A stretch of DNA of 64,000 nucleotides, taken from NCBI GenBank assembly GCA_023438065.1, contig JAEXRH010000013.1, positions 59,817 through 123,816 on the forward strand, read 5' to 3'. This DNA is from Spirochaetota bacterium. GTDB lineage: Bacteria > Spirochaetota > Spirochaetia > Treponematales > Treponemataceae. The notes under the pieces were generated by a model. That model was given only the letters and a program-made list of their open reading frames with translations. It made no database searches and was not told the origin of the DNA. The position numbers and the translations under genes are program-made. Below are positions 1 to 8,293 of the stretch, one piece after another; within the stretch, counting starts at the first letter, position 1, and each line of letters begins with the position of its first letter.

Positions 1-431
1 GGCGACGACCAGGTAATCCGCTCGAGGGGATAGAGTATCTTCATCATCTCGCTCGCGATCGCGAGCGCGACGCGATTTTGGTCGGTCATCCCCCGCGGGT
101 CGGCGTTGATCCGCTCGACGGCCTGCCTGATCGAGTCGGGGGAACCGATTTCAAGGAGGGAAAGAACGGCCTGATCGAGCGAGTTCCGCTTGAGCTTGTC
201 CTTGGACGGGACGGCGAGGATCGTTCCCCCCTGCCCGGACACCGAGGAATCGGTGACGGAGCCGGAATTCCCGGTATCGACCTTTCCCGAAAGCTCGGCG
301 GCGCCGGTCCCGGCGGATACGCTCGAAGCCAGGTCGGGACTCGCGGGAACGGTCTTGCACGCCGGGAGGAACAGCGCCGTCAGGCACAGGACGAGCCGGA
401 CCCGATACAGCCCGAACCCCCTTCTAACCAT
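1..431 (-). CDS. putative lipoprotein (C-terminus outside window)
   Basis: Reading leftwards from ATG at 431, the product opens with a basic N-terminus, a hydrophobic stretch and a lipobox ending LPAC at about residue 25, so it is probably a membrane-anchored lipoprotein. A Ser/Gly/Thr-rich low-complexity linker follows, then a more regular helical part containing SLLEIGSPDSIRQAVERIN. The ATG overlaps the stop of the membrane-protein gene upstream (ATGGTTAG), which suggests translational coupling. The reading frame runs open off the left edge, so at least the C-terminal part is missing here. I do not recognise the family and assign no function. Confidence 0.7.
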   Translation of the reverse strand, partial: MVRRGFGLYRVRLVLCLTALFLPACKTVPASPDLASSVSAGTGAAELSGKVDTGNSGSVTDSSVSGQGGTILAVPSKDKLKRNSLDQAVLSLLEIGSPDSIRQAVERINADPRGMTDQNRVALAIASEMMKILYPLERITWSS

Positions 432-984
432 TGTTCGCCTGGTCTTTACGACCCTTCCGGAACACCCAAATCACGAAAACGAGGATAGAGGGAACGAGAA
501 TCAGCGGAAACCACCACAGCACGATCGCCGTCAGGGACAGCGTGATGACGTGCGTGGAAAAAAGGAGGAAGAAAAAGCCGAGGACGGCGAACACGAACGC
601 GGGCGCGACGTACACGGCGTGCAGGGCCCGGTAATTGAGGAAGCCGGCGGCGAGAAAGGAAATGCCCAGAAACAGCATCAGCACGGGCCAGATGGCGGGA
701 AGATCGATTCCCGACGGGGCGAATTCAAGGAACAGAAGGAGGGCGCCCGAAAGGACGAGGAAGGTCGCCGCGAACATGAAGCGCATGCGGAACTTGAGGC
801 AGAGCCCGGCGTAGCCGATGAGCCCTCCCGACAGGAGCGTCGGCACGGAGAAGACGAACCCCGGAATCCGCACGCTGCCGAGCATCATGAGGGTGATCCC
901 GACCGCGAGAAATCCGATGCTGATCGGGAGGAGCGGAATCGAGACGAGAAGAACGACGCGTTTGAATAATTCCTTTGTGCTCAC
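424..984 (-). CDS. multi-pass membrane protein, unknown function
   Basis: The 186-residue product has six or so hydrophobic segments spread over nearly its whole length and a short basic tail ending RKGRKDQANNG. It is an integral inner-membrane protein with no recognisable catalytic motif. The start is GTG at 984, chosen because GGAGGG lies eight bases upstream and the hydrophobic segments follow immediately. The gene is divergent from the TPR-like lipoprotein at 1065 and overlaps the start of the lipoprotein gene that ends left of the window, so the two minus-strand genes probably form an operon. Function unknown. Confidence 0.75.
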   Translation of the reverse strand: MSTKELFKRVVLLVSIPLLPISIGFLAVGITLMMLGSVRIPGFVFSVPTLLSGGLIGYAGLCLKFRMRFMFAATFLVLSGALLLFLEFAPSGIDLPAIWPVLMLFLGISFLAAGFLNYRALHAVYVAPAFVFAVLGFFFLLFSTHVITLSLTAIVLWWFPLILVPSILVFVIWVFRKGRKDQANNG

Positions 985-1027
985 CGATTCGACCCTCCGT
1001 TTGCATTGTATCGCAGAACCCCGGATC

Positions 1028-1057
1028 TTGCCAATACGAATAGGGGCGTGCTAGTAT
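1028..1057 (+). promoter_or_regulatory. sigma70-like promoter, leaderless spacing
   Basis: TTGCCA (1028-1033), an 18-base spacer and TAGTAT (1052-1057). The ATG of the next gene is only 7 bases past the -10 box, so transcription would start at or next to the start codon. No Shine-Dalgarno fits in that gap. Confidence 0.5.
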
Positions 1058-1064
1058 CGTTGCC

Positions 1065-2144
1065 ATGCAAAAACGCCGTAACCGCATCCGTCCCGCGATC
1101 GTCGCGGCGCTCCTGGCGATGGGCATTGGCCTCGGCGTGACCGTCGCGTGCTCGGGGAAAAACCAGGACTATCTCGTCGATCCGCTCGAAGGCGCGAAGG
1201 GCGAGCAGCGACAGCTCCTGAAGCTCCTCAACGGCGGCAAGAACGACAGCGCGAGCCGCTTCGCCCTGATGAACCGCATCGCGGACAACCTCACGGCCGA
1301 GGGCAAGACCGCGAGCCTCATCCTCTTTCTCTCCTCGTCGGTCGAAAACCATCCCGAGGATCCCTACAACGCGTATTGGCTGCTCCTCATCGCGAACGCC
1401 TATCTCGAGGAAAGCGCCCCGAAGGTCGCGGAGTACTACTTCGCCCGAATCCTCGACAACTGCGAGGACCTCGAGGTCGCGGGAAACTCGATTCACCTCG
1501 CGTGCCTGCAGAACCTCATCAAGATCACCGAATCGCCCGAGCTTCAGATCCGCTACTACAGCGAGCTCATCACCCGCTTCGCCGACCAGGTCGACCTCGG
1601 CTACTCGTACTTCATGCTCGCCCGATCCTACGAGCGTCTCGGCGAGTGGCAGCTCGCCATACAAACCTACACGCAGTTCCTCGGTTACGGCCGGTACGAC
1701 ATCCTGATACCCGGCGTTCCCGACGCCTACGAATACGCGAAGCGGATCGTCGACTACAGCACCTCGTCGAAGGACTGGACCTTCGAGACCCTCGACGACC
1801 TCGTGGCGGCGATCAAGAACGCGATCGACGGCTACGACTACCGCGCGCTCGACCGCTATCGCGCGAAGGTCAACTTCTTCGCGATGTCCTGGAAGCAGGA
1901 ATCGAGCGACAACAACGCGCAGGCCGACTTCGACATGCGCGACTTCATGGGCGGGAACCGCATCAAGTACGGCGCGTCCCTCGACGCCGCGTCGACGCCG
2001 AACGAGGCGTACCTGAGAACCTCCGGGTGGAACCAGTACGTGACCGTCTGGTATCTCTATTTCCGCAAGGTCAATTTCCCCGCCGATCCCGAGATTCACG
2101 GGCGCTGGGAATGGGCCGGCATCTATTATGGGGAAAAGCTGTAA
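1065..2144 (+). CDS. TPR-like lipoprotein
   Basis: The 359-residue product begins with a basic stretch, a hydrophobic segment and a lipobox ending VAC at about residue 28, pointing to a lipid-anchored envelope protein. The middle (about residues 60-210) is a series of helix pairs of tetratricopeptide type, for example around LIANAYLEESAPKVAEYYFA and FMLARSYERLGEWQLAIQTY, with regularly spaced Ala, Tyr and Leu. TPR proteins are usually protein-protein scaffolds. It is followed after 3 bases by a lytic transglycosylase and then an OmpA-like gene, so a role in cell-wall or envelope maintenance is a reasonable inference, not a demonstration. The start is supported by the promoter at 1028-1057. 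Confidence 0.8.
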   Translation: MQKRRNRIRPAIVAALLAMGIGLGVTVACSGKNQDYLVDPLEGAKGEQRQLLKLLNGGKNDSASRFALMNRIADNLTAEGKTASLILFLSSSVENHPEDPYNAYWLLLIANAYLEESAPKVAEYYFARILDNCEDLEVAGNSIHLACLQNLIKITESPELQIRYYSELITRFADQVDLGYSYFMLARSYERLGEWQLAIQTYTQFLGYGRYDILIPGVPDAYEYAKRIVDYSTSSKDWTFETLDDLVAAIKNAIDGYDYRALDRYRAKVNFFAMSWKQESSDNNAQADFDMRDFMGGNRIKYGASLDAASTPNEAYLRTSGWNQYVTVWYLYFRKVNFPADPEIHGRWEWAGIYYGEKL

Positions 2145-2147
2145 CCG

Positions 2148-3620
2148 ATGAAAAAGACACGAACGATCACGCGAGCCGCGACCGCCTTCCTCGCGCTCGC
2201 CTGCATGGGAGGGTTCCCCTCCGCCGCCTTCGCCGCGACGCAAACGGAGGAGACTGCCGCCGTCGTTTCGGCCGGGGATCAAACCGCGACCGCGACGCCG
2301 ACCGAAACCGGCGACACCGCGCAACCGGGCCCCGAGAGCGCGACGGACGAGCGGAAACACGCGAAGAAACGGCATAAAAAGGAAAAGGCCGACGCCGAAA
2401 GCGCCGGGACGCCCGTCGCGAGCGCCGAAGCCGAAAAATCCGATCCGGGCGACGAAAGCCCCGCCGTTCGGTTCCCCCAGGTCACCCTCGAGATCCCGGA
2501 CACCCCGCTCGTCCGGAAATACCGCGCGATGTACACGACGACCGAGGGCCTCAAGTACCTCGAAACCGTCATAAAGCGCCCCGCCCTCTACCGCGAGTTC
2601 ATCCGCGCGGAAACCGCGCGCCTCGAGGTTCCCGAGTGCCTTTTCTACCTGCCGGTCATCGAGTCGGGTTTCTCCCAGACGGCCGTCTCGCGCTCGGGCG
2701 CGACCGGGGTGTGGCAATTCATGCGGAACAGCGTGTCGGGATACGGCATCAGGATCAACGACTGGATGGACGAGCGCCGCGATCCCTGGATCACGACGAC
2801 CGCCGCGATCAAGAAACTCAAGGAAAACTACGCCGACCTCGGCGACTGGTACCTCGCGCTCGCCGCGTACAATTGCGGGCTCGGGGCGACGAGACGGGCG
2901 ATAAAGAAGGCCGGCACGAACGACTACTGGTATCTCGCCGAGCACGGGTTTTTCAAGCGCGAGACCGTCCATTACGTGCCGAAATTCCTCGCGATCGCCG
3001 AAATCCTGTCGAAAAGCGAGGAATACGGGATCGATTGGGGCGAGATTCCCCCGGAGACGGACGCGCTCACGACGATCCCGGTCAAGCGGCCCGTCGACAT
3101 CTCGGTGCTCGCGAAGGAAACCGGCATGGACGCGAAGTTCCTCAAGTCGGTCAATCCCGCGCTCTTCTACTCGATTACCCCGCCCGACACGCTCTATTCC
3201 CTCCGGATACCGCAAGGGCAGGAAGAAGCCGTGAAGACCGTGCTCGACGACCGGACGAAGATGCTCCTCGAGTATTACATGTACAAGATCAAGTCGGGGG
3301 ATACCCTCTACGCCCTCGCCCTTCACTACGGGATAAGCATCGACATGATCCTCCAGTACAATCCCGGCCTGAAGTCGAACGCGCTCAAGATCGGGAAGAA
3401 CATCGTGATACCGGCCATCAAGGAAGTCGCGGCCTATAAGGGGAAAAAGGACTCGCCCGCCGTCGACTTCTCGGGAACCTATCTCGTGAAACAGGGAGAC
3501 ACCCTGTGGTCCATCGCGCTCGCCCACAACGTCCAGGTCGAAACCCTCGCCGAGCGGAACGATCTTGAGGTAAATTCGGTCCTCAAGTTGGGAAAAGTGC
3601 TCCGCGTGCCGATACTATGA
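2148..3620 (+). CDS. membrane-bound lytic murein transglycosylase, MltD-like, with LysM repeats
   Basis: The 490-residue product has an N-terminal signal segment, a charged low-complexity linker rich in Glu/Lys/Ala (about 30-105), an SLT-type lysozyme-like domain (about 160-290) and two LysM peptidoglycan-binding repeats (about 376-423 and 443-488). The SLT motif YLPVIESGF holds the expected catalytic glutamate at residue 172, and SGATGVWQFM and AAYNCGLGA are further family signatures. The enzyme should cleave glycan strands of murein with 1,6-anhydro product formation in the periplasm. It sits 3 bases after the TPR-like lipoprotein and its stop overlaps the start of the OmpA-like gene (ATGA), so the three genes look like one envelope operon. 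Confidence 0.93.
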   Translation: MKKTRTITRAATAFLALACMGGFPSAAFAATQTEETAAVVSAGDQTATATPTETGDTAQPGPESATDERKHAKKRHKKEKADAESAGTPVASAEAEKSDPGDESPAVRFPQVTLEIPDTPLVRKYRAMYTTTEGLKYLETVIKRPALYREFIRAETARLEVPECLFYLPVIESGFSQTAVSRSGATGVWQFMRNSVSGYGIRINDWMDERRDPWITTTAAIKKLKENYADLGDWYLALAAYNCGLGATRRAIKKAGTNDYWYLAEHGFFKRETVHYVPKFLAIAEILSKSEEYGIDWGEIPPETDALTTIPVKRPVDISVLAKETGMDAKFLKSVNPALFYSITPPDTLYSLRIPQGQEEAVKTVLDDRTKMLLEYYMYKIKSGDTLYALALHYGISIDMILQYNPGLKSNALKIGKNIVIPAIKEVAAYKGKKDSPAVDFSGTYLVKQGDTLWSIALAHNVQVETLAERNDLEVNSVLKLGKVLRVPIL

Positions 3621-4954
3621 GCATGACGGGCAATGGCTTCCTCCCCTTCGCGCGCGTCGCGTTTCTCGCGGCGGCGCTCTCGCTCCCCCTTTCCTCCGCG
3701 TTCGCCGAGGAACGGCCGATAGTCTCGAAATCGACCGTCGATTGGGGTCTCCAACGCGTCGACTCCACCCTTACCCTCGACACGGCAAAGTCCGGGATCA
3801 CCCTGCCCACGGACCGCTCGGCGGCGCTCCAGCTCATCGAGATGGAAACCCCCGCCCTCCTCAAGAACGCGTTCTTCTCGGTCCTCGTGGATTCCTCCTC
3901 GCGCGTCGGCGATACCGTCGATCGGGGCGAGCTTTCGATGGGGGCGCTCAACGCGCTCCTCGACGCGGGAAAGACCACGCCTCCCGCCTTCTCGACCGAT
4001 CTCAAGCGCGTCTCGATGACCCACGCGGTCGGACTCCACGACCTCGCGGCCCTGTATCTCCGCGATTCCGGCCATTACGTCCCGAAACCCCCGCTCGAAA
4101 CGGCGCCGACCAGGGCCTTCACCGGCATCCTCGTCGACGCGCGCGGCGCCTTGCCCGTCCACGGCGAATACGCCTCGGCCCGGCTCGAGCCCTGCCTCTT
4201 CCCGAAGCTCTGGAGCGAGGGGATGGATCGCCTCTATGACCGGGACATGGTCCAGGCCGCGATCGCGAAAGCGCGCGGCATCGTCACCTATTCCGCCTCC
4301 CCCGACGAGGGCGAGTATCGCCGAATCGTCGGAAACGACCCGCTTCGAATCGTCGCCCGAGGGATTTACGGGATAAACCGCACGGACCCGATCGTCTCCC
4401 GGGAGGATTACCTCAAGATCGTCTCGCTCGAGGCGAACCGGAAACTCCTTTCCGAGGGCAAGATCGTCATCCTCTGCGACGCGGAAGCCCTCAAGGCACG
4501 GGAGGCCGTTCCCGCGCGGGACGCCGACCGCTGGTTCGTCCGCGGCGAGATCGCGGCCGCGCTCGAGCGGAAGCCCATCAAGGACGTCGAGTTGAGCGAA
4601 GGAAGCGCGGGACTTACCCTCACGGCCTACGATATCCGCTTCGAGGCCGACACCGCCCGCATCCTTCCCTCCGAGCGCGCGAGGCTCGACGCCATCGCGG
4701 AGGCGCTCAAGGAAGCGGGAAACGCCGCGCGTTTCACCGTCGAGGGCCACACGGCGAGCGTCGGGAAACCCTCGGGCGAGCTCGCGCTTTCCGTGGAGCG
4801 CGCGCGGGTCATCGCGGACGAACTCGCCCGTCGCGGGATTCCGAGAGAGAACATCGGCCACTCGGGCTATGGCGGCTCGAGGCCCGTCGCCGGGAACGAC
4901 ACCGACGAGGGCCGCGCGCGGAACCGCCGCGTCGAGATCGTCATCGCCCCGTGA
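3617..4954 (+). CDS. OmpA-family peptidoglycan-binding protein
   Basis: The 445-residue product has a signal peptide ending near SSAFAEE and a large unassigned N-terminal part. The C-terminal OmpA-like domain (about 335-445) carries the family features: FEADTARILPSERARLD, VEGHTASVG, SVERARVIADEL, GYGGSRPVAGNDTDEGRARN and a final RRVEIVI. Such domains bind meso-diaminopimelate or the equivalent diamino acid in murein and tether the outer envelope to the wall. The start ATG overlaps the transglycosylase stop. The N-terminal 300 residues match nothing I can name. A GTGACGGG/CCCGTCAC hairpin at 4951-4969 overlaps the stop codon and may end the operon transcript, although no T-run follows. Confidence 0.88.
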   Translation: MSMTGNGFLPFARVAFLAAALSLPLSSAFAEERPIVSKSTVDWGLQRVDSTLTLDTAKSGITLPTDRSAALQLIEMETPALLKNAFFSVLVDSSSRVGDTVDRGELSMGALNALLDAGKTTPPAFSTDLKRVSMTHAVGLHDLAALYLRDSGHYVPKPPLETAPTRAFTGILVDARGALPVHGEYASARLEPCLFPKLWSEGMDRLYDRDMVQAAIAKARGIVTYSASPDEGEYRRIVGNDPLRIVARGIYGINRTDPIVSREDYLKIVSLEANRKLLSEGKIVILCDAEALKAREAVPARDADRWFVRGEIAAALERKPIKDVELSEGSAGLTLTAYDIRFEADTARILPSERARLDAIAEALKEAGNAARFTVEGHTASVGKPSGELALSVERARVIADELARRGIPRENIGHSGYGGSRPVAGNDTDEGRARNRRVEIVIAP

Positions 4955-4970
4955 CGGGTGCCCCGTCACG

Positions 4971-4999
4971 TTGACGGTGCCATCCGCGCGTGATAGTAT
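4971..4999 (+). promoter_or_regulatory. sigma70-like promoter
   Basis: TTGACG (4971-4976), a 17-base spacer and TAGTAT (4994-4999), about 30 bases before the next start codon. It lies just past the hairpin that overlaps the preceding stop. Confidence 0.6.
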
Positions 5000-5028
5000 A
5001 TAGTAAGTGAAAAAAGGGGGATTCTTGC

Positions 5029-5373
5029 ATGTCCGACCTAATCGAGAAGGCGCGCGCCGACATTGAGCTCGACGCCGATTTTGAGACCGACGACGGCTTC
5101 GACTCCGGCAAGATCTATTGCGCGAACTGTATCCATTGCAAACTCGTCCCGGCCGCCGCCGACATCTCCGGTCAATTTTACCTTCGCGTGCGCTGCGACG
5201 CGGGAAAATGGAAGAAAAAGCTCGGCGGGGAGAAGCAATACAAGTATTTTACCGTTACCAGGCGGAGCATCGATTGTTGTGATTCATACGAGGATATGGG
5301 GGAGCCGCAAGACTTCATCCGTGACCTCAAGAAAACCCTCCCGATACGGGACGAAGTGTACGACAAGGAATAA
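5029..5373 (+). CDS. small cysteine-rich protein, unknown function
   Basis: The 114-residue soluble acidic protein has an early CANCIHCKL motif (about residues 28-36) and further cysteines around VRCDAGKW and RSIDCCDSYED. This arrangement could bind zinc or an Fe-S cluster. The start is supported by a GGGGGA Shine-Dalgarno eight bases upstream and a good promoter at 4971-4999. It is followed after 7 bases by a small lipoprotein gene, so the two are probably co-transcribed. I do not recognise the family. Confidence 0.72.
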   Translation: MSDLIEKARADIELDADFETDDGFDSGKIYCANCIHCKLVPAAADISGQFYLRVRCDAGKWKKKLGGEKQYKYFTVTRRSIDCCDSYEDMGEPQDFIRDLKKTLPIRDEVYDKE

Positions 5374-5380
5374 CGAAGGA

Positions 5381-5782
5381 ATGAAACGGACTTTGATTAT
5401 GGCGCCGCTCGCCGCGGCGTTTCTGCTCGCTGTGTCAGGCTGCCAATCCGTACCCGACCCCGCGTCGATCCCGGAGACCACGACCGTCGCCGAACTGAGC
5501 CAGAACGGGCAGTCGGCGCTCGACAACAACAACTACCGCGCGGCCGAGGTGTATTACCAGCTGATCATCGACCGCTTCGGCGACGACATGTCGGCGAGGA
5601 CCGCGGCCGAGTTCGAGATCGCCCACATGCGCCTCAAGAAAAAAGCATGGGCCGACGCCGCGAGCCGCCTCGACGCGATCATCGCGCGCTACGACACCGC
5701 CGGCGGCGCGAGCCTTCCGCCGGAGTTCCTCGTGCTCGCGAAGAACGACCGGAAGCGCATCCCGGCCAACGCGGGCAAGTAG
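5381..5782 (+). CDS. small TPR-like lipoprotein
   Basis: The ATG at 5381 gives a 133-residue protein with a classical lipoprotein signal ending LAVSGC at about residue 22. The mature part, with ALDNNNYRAAEVYYQLIIDR and ADAASRLDAIIARYD, has the look of one or two TPR-type helix pairs, similar to outer-membrane assembly TPR lipoproteins but much shorter. A longer reading frame starts further upstream inside the preceding gene, but only the 5381 start gives a signal peptide. A bidirectional terminator follows at 5821-5853. Function is likely structural or adaptor-like in the envelope. Confidence 0.78.
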   Translation: MKRTLIMAPLAAAFLLAVSGCQSVPDPASIPETTTVAELSQNGQSALDNNNYRAAEVYYQLIIDRFGDDMSARTAAEFEIAHMRLKKKAWADAASRLDAIIARYDTAGGASLPPEFLVLAKNDRKRIPANAGK

Positions 5783-5820
5783 AACCCAAGAGAAACCGAT
5801 AAGCCGATAGGCAAAACGAA

Positions 5821-5853
5821 AAACCGGAACCACGAGGTTCCGGTTTTTTGTTT
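5821..5853. terminator. bidirectional rho-independent terminator
   Basis: Perfect 11-bp stem AAACCGGAACC / GGTTCCGGTTT with ACGA loop, flanked by a T-run on the right and an A-run on the left. It separates the convergent lipoprotein (5782) and VWA gene (5891) and can serve both strands. Confidence 0.88.
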
Positions 5854-5890
5854 TGCGAATCCTCGCGTCACGCGCGGGAAAGACGCCCCG

Positions 5891-7078
5891 TCAGTAGGTT
5901 TCCCCGTGCGGCAGGATTATCACGTTCATTTGCACCCCAAGCTCGAGCGCGGCAGACTCGACCATCTCCTTCGTCACCGTCCCGCGCGGCTTCGGGTGCG
6001 GGGGGGCGTCGCCGATGAGGATGATCTTCCTGTCGGCGGTCGGGTTCCAGGGAAGGGAAAGCGCGCCGTCGAGGGCCTCGTATACCGCCTCGGGGATGTC
6101 GCGGCCGCCCTGCACGCGGAACGAGCCGAGCGCCTTCTTGAAGGTCGGAAGGTCCTCGGTGAAGATGCAGGCGCGCTTCACGAGGAAATCCTCGTCGTAG
6201 TCCTTGTAGAGAAGGAGACTCACCCGCCAGGCGGGATATTCCCCGAGACAGCCCTCGAGCTCCGGGATGAGTTCCTTTCTCACCGTGTCGATGTCGTCCA
6301 TCATGCTTTCGGTCGCGTCGATGACGAAGACGAGATCGAGCGACTTGTCCCCCGGCGGGATGAGCGTCGCCTTGATGAGCGGAACGATGTCCTCGGGCCC
6401 CTTCGCGTAGAGGGTTTTTCCCCGCGATTTTTCGGCGAGCGAGGTGAAGCTCGAGACCGCGTCCTTCATGTACTCGACGTTCGCGGGCGGTTCGGGGACG
6501 GGCTCGGGCGGCGGCGGGACCGGTCTCGCGACCGGGGCGGGCGGCAGGGCGCGCGCGACCGGCTTCTGGGTTACCTGGATCTTGAAGGGGTTGTCGGCGA
6601 AACTTCCCGAATAGTCGCCGTAGGGCTTCGAGAAGGCGCGGATATTGATGAAGGTACCGTCCTTCACCTCGGTTTCGCCGTTCCGCGACCAGGGATAGCC
6701 CCACTGGAGGACGTAGGGAATCCAGATATGGAAGGCCTCGCCGAGCGGGGTGTCCTTGTCGGGGGTCGAGTCGATGAGGCTCCACAGCTTCTTTTCGGGC
6801 GGGATGATCGCGCCCGAAAGCATGCGCTTCTCGTCGCCGTTGATCGCGTTCTTCTCCGTCGCGCGATACGCGTAGTTCGATTCCTTGAGATCCGGGTCGC
6901 GCGTGGTCTCGGTAAGGAGCACCGACGCGATATCGGCCTTCTTCCGGATATAGAGGTGGTAGCCGCCCTCGGGACTCTGGATGATGAGGACGTCGTCTTT
7001 CGCGACCGAAAGGTCGGCCGCGAGCGTACCCGCGAGGGCAACAAGCGCGAACGCAAGCGCGCACACCGTTTTCTTCAT
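5891..7078 (-). CDS. exported von Willebrand factor A domain protein
   Basis: The 395-residue product has a signal peptide (MKKTVCALAFALVALAG...), an N-terminal region of unknown fold (about 22-170), a proline-rich linker (about 175-200) and a C-terminal VWA domain from about 247. The MIDAS site appears as FVIDATESM, that is D-x-T-x-S, with ILIGDAPPH as the later conserved aspartate strand. The domain suggests metal-dependent protein or ligand binding in the periplasm or at the cell surface. The gene is monocistronic and convergent with the small lipoprotein. A TATATT sits only 4 bases before the ATG, preceded by a 27-bp repeat shared with 7708-7735. The ligand is unknown. Confidence 0.82.
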   Translation of the reverse strand: MKKTVCALAFALVALAGTLAADLSVAKDDVLIIQSPEGGYHLYIRKKADIASVLLTETTRDPDLKESNYAYRATEKNAINGDEKRMLSGAIIPPEKKLWSLIDSTPDKDTPLGEAFHIWIPYVLQWGYPWSRNGETEVKDGTFINIRAFSKPYGDYSGSFADNPFKIQVTQKPVARALPPAPVARPVPPPPEPVPEPPANVEYMKDAVSSFTSLAEKSRGKTLYAKGPEDIVPLIKATLIPPGDKSLDLVFVIDATESMMDDIDTVRKELIPELEGCLGEYPAWRVSLLLYKDYDEDFLVKRACIFTEDLPTFKKALGSFRVQGGRDIPEAVYEALDGALSLPWNPTADRKIILIGDAPPHPKPRGTVTKEMVESAALELGVQMNVIILPHGETY

Positions 7079-7085
7079 ACCGAAT

Positions 7086-7112
7086 ATATCGGCGGAAAAC
7101 CCGGACGGGTTA
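7086..7112. repeat. 27-bp direct repeat, copy 1
   Basis: The sequence from ATATCGGCGG through ACCCGGACGG to GTTA recurs at 7708-7735 with one extra G. This copy lies immediately upstream of the VWA start codon and contains the small dyad AACCCG/CGGGTT. Confidence 0.7.
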
Positions 7113-7146
7113 AACGCCCCCCGCGCCGCGCTTGACGGGCTCGTGA

Positions 7147-7593
7147 TTACATGGCCTTCAGGGTACCGCTCGCGATAACCGTCCTTTCAGCGGAGCGGGA
7201 CTGAATGTACATTATCCAGTTATCGGAATAGATTTCCAAGGTCGCGACGATGTCAGGATCTAAATCAAACAGTTGATGGTTACCCTGTACGTCTTCCAGC
7301 CAGCTCCCGTCAATCGCCGTCATATAGCAAATCATGTACTCGTCCGTGTCTACTTCGTACTCGATGTAATGGTTGTCCGGAAGGTATTTCCCGCTCGGGA
7401 TCTTGCTCTGACCTGTCGGTTGAATCGCATCCCGTTCATAAGGATCGATATAGATGGCCGTAATGCTCGTACCGGTTAAGTTCTTGATAATGATAGTTGG
7501 GTCCGATTCCTCGGGAAAAAAGAAAGAACATCCCGCAAGAACGAACGCCGCGAAAACGACGCCGGCGAAAAGACCGACAACGGATTTTTTCAT
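7147..7593 (-). CDS. small lipoprotein, paralogue of the next gene
   Basis: From ATG at 7593 the 148-residue product has a typical lipoprotein signal ending FVLAGCSF at about residue 22. The mature part reads TIIIKNLTGTSITAIYIDPYE, then a Pro/Gly-rich turn, IEYEVDTDEYMICYMTAIDGSW and a C-terminal beta-rich end, which suggests a small beta-sandwich. The start is chosen by AGGAGC upstream and an excellent promoter at 7615-7643; the frame is open further upstream but without a signal peptide. The neighbouring gene 7780-8187 encodes a clear paralogue. The function is unknown; the fold suggests a surface or periplasmic lipoprotein. Confidence 0.78.
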   Translation of the reverse strand: MKKSVVGLFAGVVFAAFVLAGCSFFFPEESDPTIIIKNLTGTSITAIYIDPYERDAIQPTGQSKIPSGKYLPDNHYIEYEVDTDEYMICYMTAIDGSWLEDVQGNHQLFDLDPDIVATLEIYSDNWIMYIQSRSAERTVIASGTLKAM

Positions 7594-7614
7594 GGTAGCT
7601 CCTAATTGATACCC

Positions 7615-7643
7615 ATTATAAATGCATATTCGCGTACCATCAA
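7615..7643 (-). promoter_or_regulatory. strong sigma70-like promoter
   Basis: Read on the minus strand: TTGATG (7643-7638), 17-base spacer, consensus TATAAT (7620-7615), then about 20 bases to the ATG with AGGAG between. Confidence 0.75.
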
Positions 7644-7707
7644 CAGAAAACCGTTCCTCCGCGCAAGACCCGTGTCGCGCGCGGGTTTGGTAAGCAATAC
7701 CGCCGCG

Positions 7708-7735
7708 ATATCGGCGGAAAACCCGGACGGGGTTA
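7708..7735. repeat. 27-bp direct repeat, copy 2
   Basis: Second copy of the element at 7086-7112, with one extra G in the CGGGG run. It lies between the two paralogous lipoprotein genes. Confidence 0.7.
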
Positions 7736-7779
7736 GATCTTCGGGCTTGACCCCGGAAGACCGCCCCCGTCACGACGCG

Positions 7780-8187
7780 CTATTCGGTGTCCATTGACCA
7801 ATCGATCGCCGTGATCGTGAAGGTCATGACCGAGTTCGGGGTTAAGCCGATCGGGGCACGGGTCGGTCCCGTAAGGTCAAACCAAACCGTCCCGCTTGCC
7901 GTCGTATAGCAGATCATGTAATCGTCACCCGAGGCATACTCGAAGGACACGCTGTCTCCGGCTGCCAGGGTACCGCCGGGAAGCTCGTTCGCCCCGGAGG
8001 GTTCGGTCACGTCGGGATCGTAGGTTTCGATATAGAACCCGGTGATATCCGTAGCCATATCGTTGACTAGGGTTACCGTACACGTCCCGTCATCCGACGG
8101 GGAGGAAGACGAGGACGACGAACACCCCGCGAACGCGAACGCCGCAAGAAGGACGCCCGTAAAAAGAACGAACGACGACTTTTTCAT
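7780..8187 (-). CDS. small lipoprotein, paralogue of the previous gene
   Basis: The 135-residue product begins MKKSSFVLFTGVLLAAFAFAG and has a Cys followed by a poly-Ser stretch, a typical lipoprotein signal and flexible tether. The mature part has the same order of elements as the 7147-7593 product: TLVNDMATDITGFYIETYDP, a PSGANELPGG turn, SFEYASGDDYMICYTTASG and a beta-rich end. The two genes are therefore a tandem duplication. The ATG at 8187 has AGGAGC upstream and its own promoter at 8208-8235. It is divergent from trpS. Function unknown. Confidence 0.8.
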   Translation of the reverse strand: MKKSSFVLFTGVLLAAFAFAGCSSSSSSSPSDDGTCTVTLVNDMATDITGFYIETYDPDVTEPSGANELPGGTLAAGDSVSFEYASGDDYMICYTTASGTVWFDLTGPTRAPIGLTPNSVMTFTITAIDWSMDTE

Positions 8188-8207
8188 GGTTGCTCCTTAT
8201 GCACGCC

Positions 8208-8235
8208 AGTATAGCCCGTTTCATCCCGCCTTCAA
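8208..8235 (-). promoter_or_regulatory. sigma70-like promoter
   Basis: Minus strand TTGAAG (8235-8230), 16-base spacer, TATACT (8213-8208), 20 bases before the lipoprotein ATG. Confidence 0.6.
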
Positions 8236-8254
8236 CCGGAAACCCTTCCTCCGC

Positions 8255-8284
8255 TTGAAACGCCAGGGCGTCCGATGGTATGAT
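8255..8284 (+). promoter_or_regulatory. promoter of trpS, leaderless spacing
   Basis: TTGAAA (8255-8260), 18-base spacer, TATGAT (8279-8284). The trpS ATG is 9 bases further on with no Shine-Dalgarno, so the transcript is probably leaderless or nearly so. Confidence 0.65.
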
Positions 8285-8293
8285 GGCGTTACT

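Noticed and set aside
981..3527. 848-codon open frame on the minus strand
   Set aside because: Antisense to the TPR lipoprotein and transglycosylase genes; low-complexity Arg/Gly/Val composition typical of antisense frames in GC-rich DNA, no domain.
3479..4969. 496-codon minus-strand frame opposite the OmpA-like gene
   Set aside because: Arg/Asp/Gly-rich shadow of a real gene with a clear OmpA domain on the plus strand.
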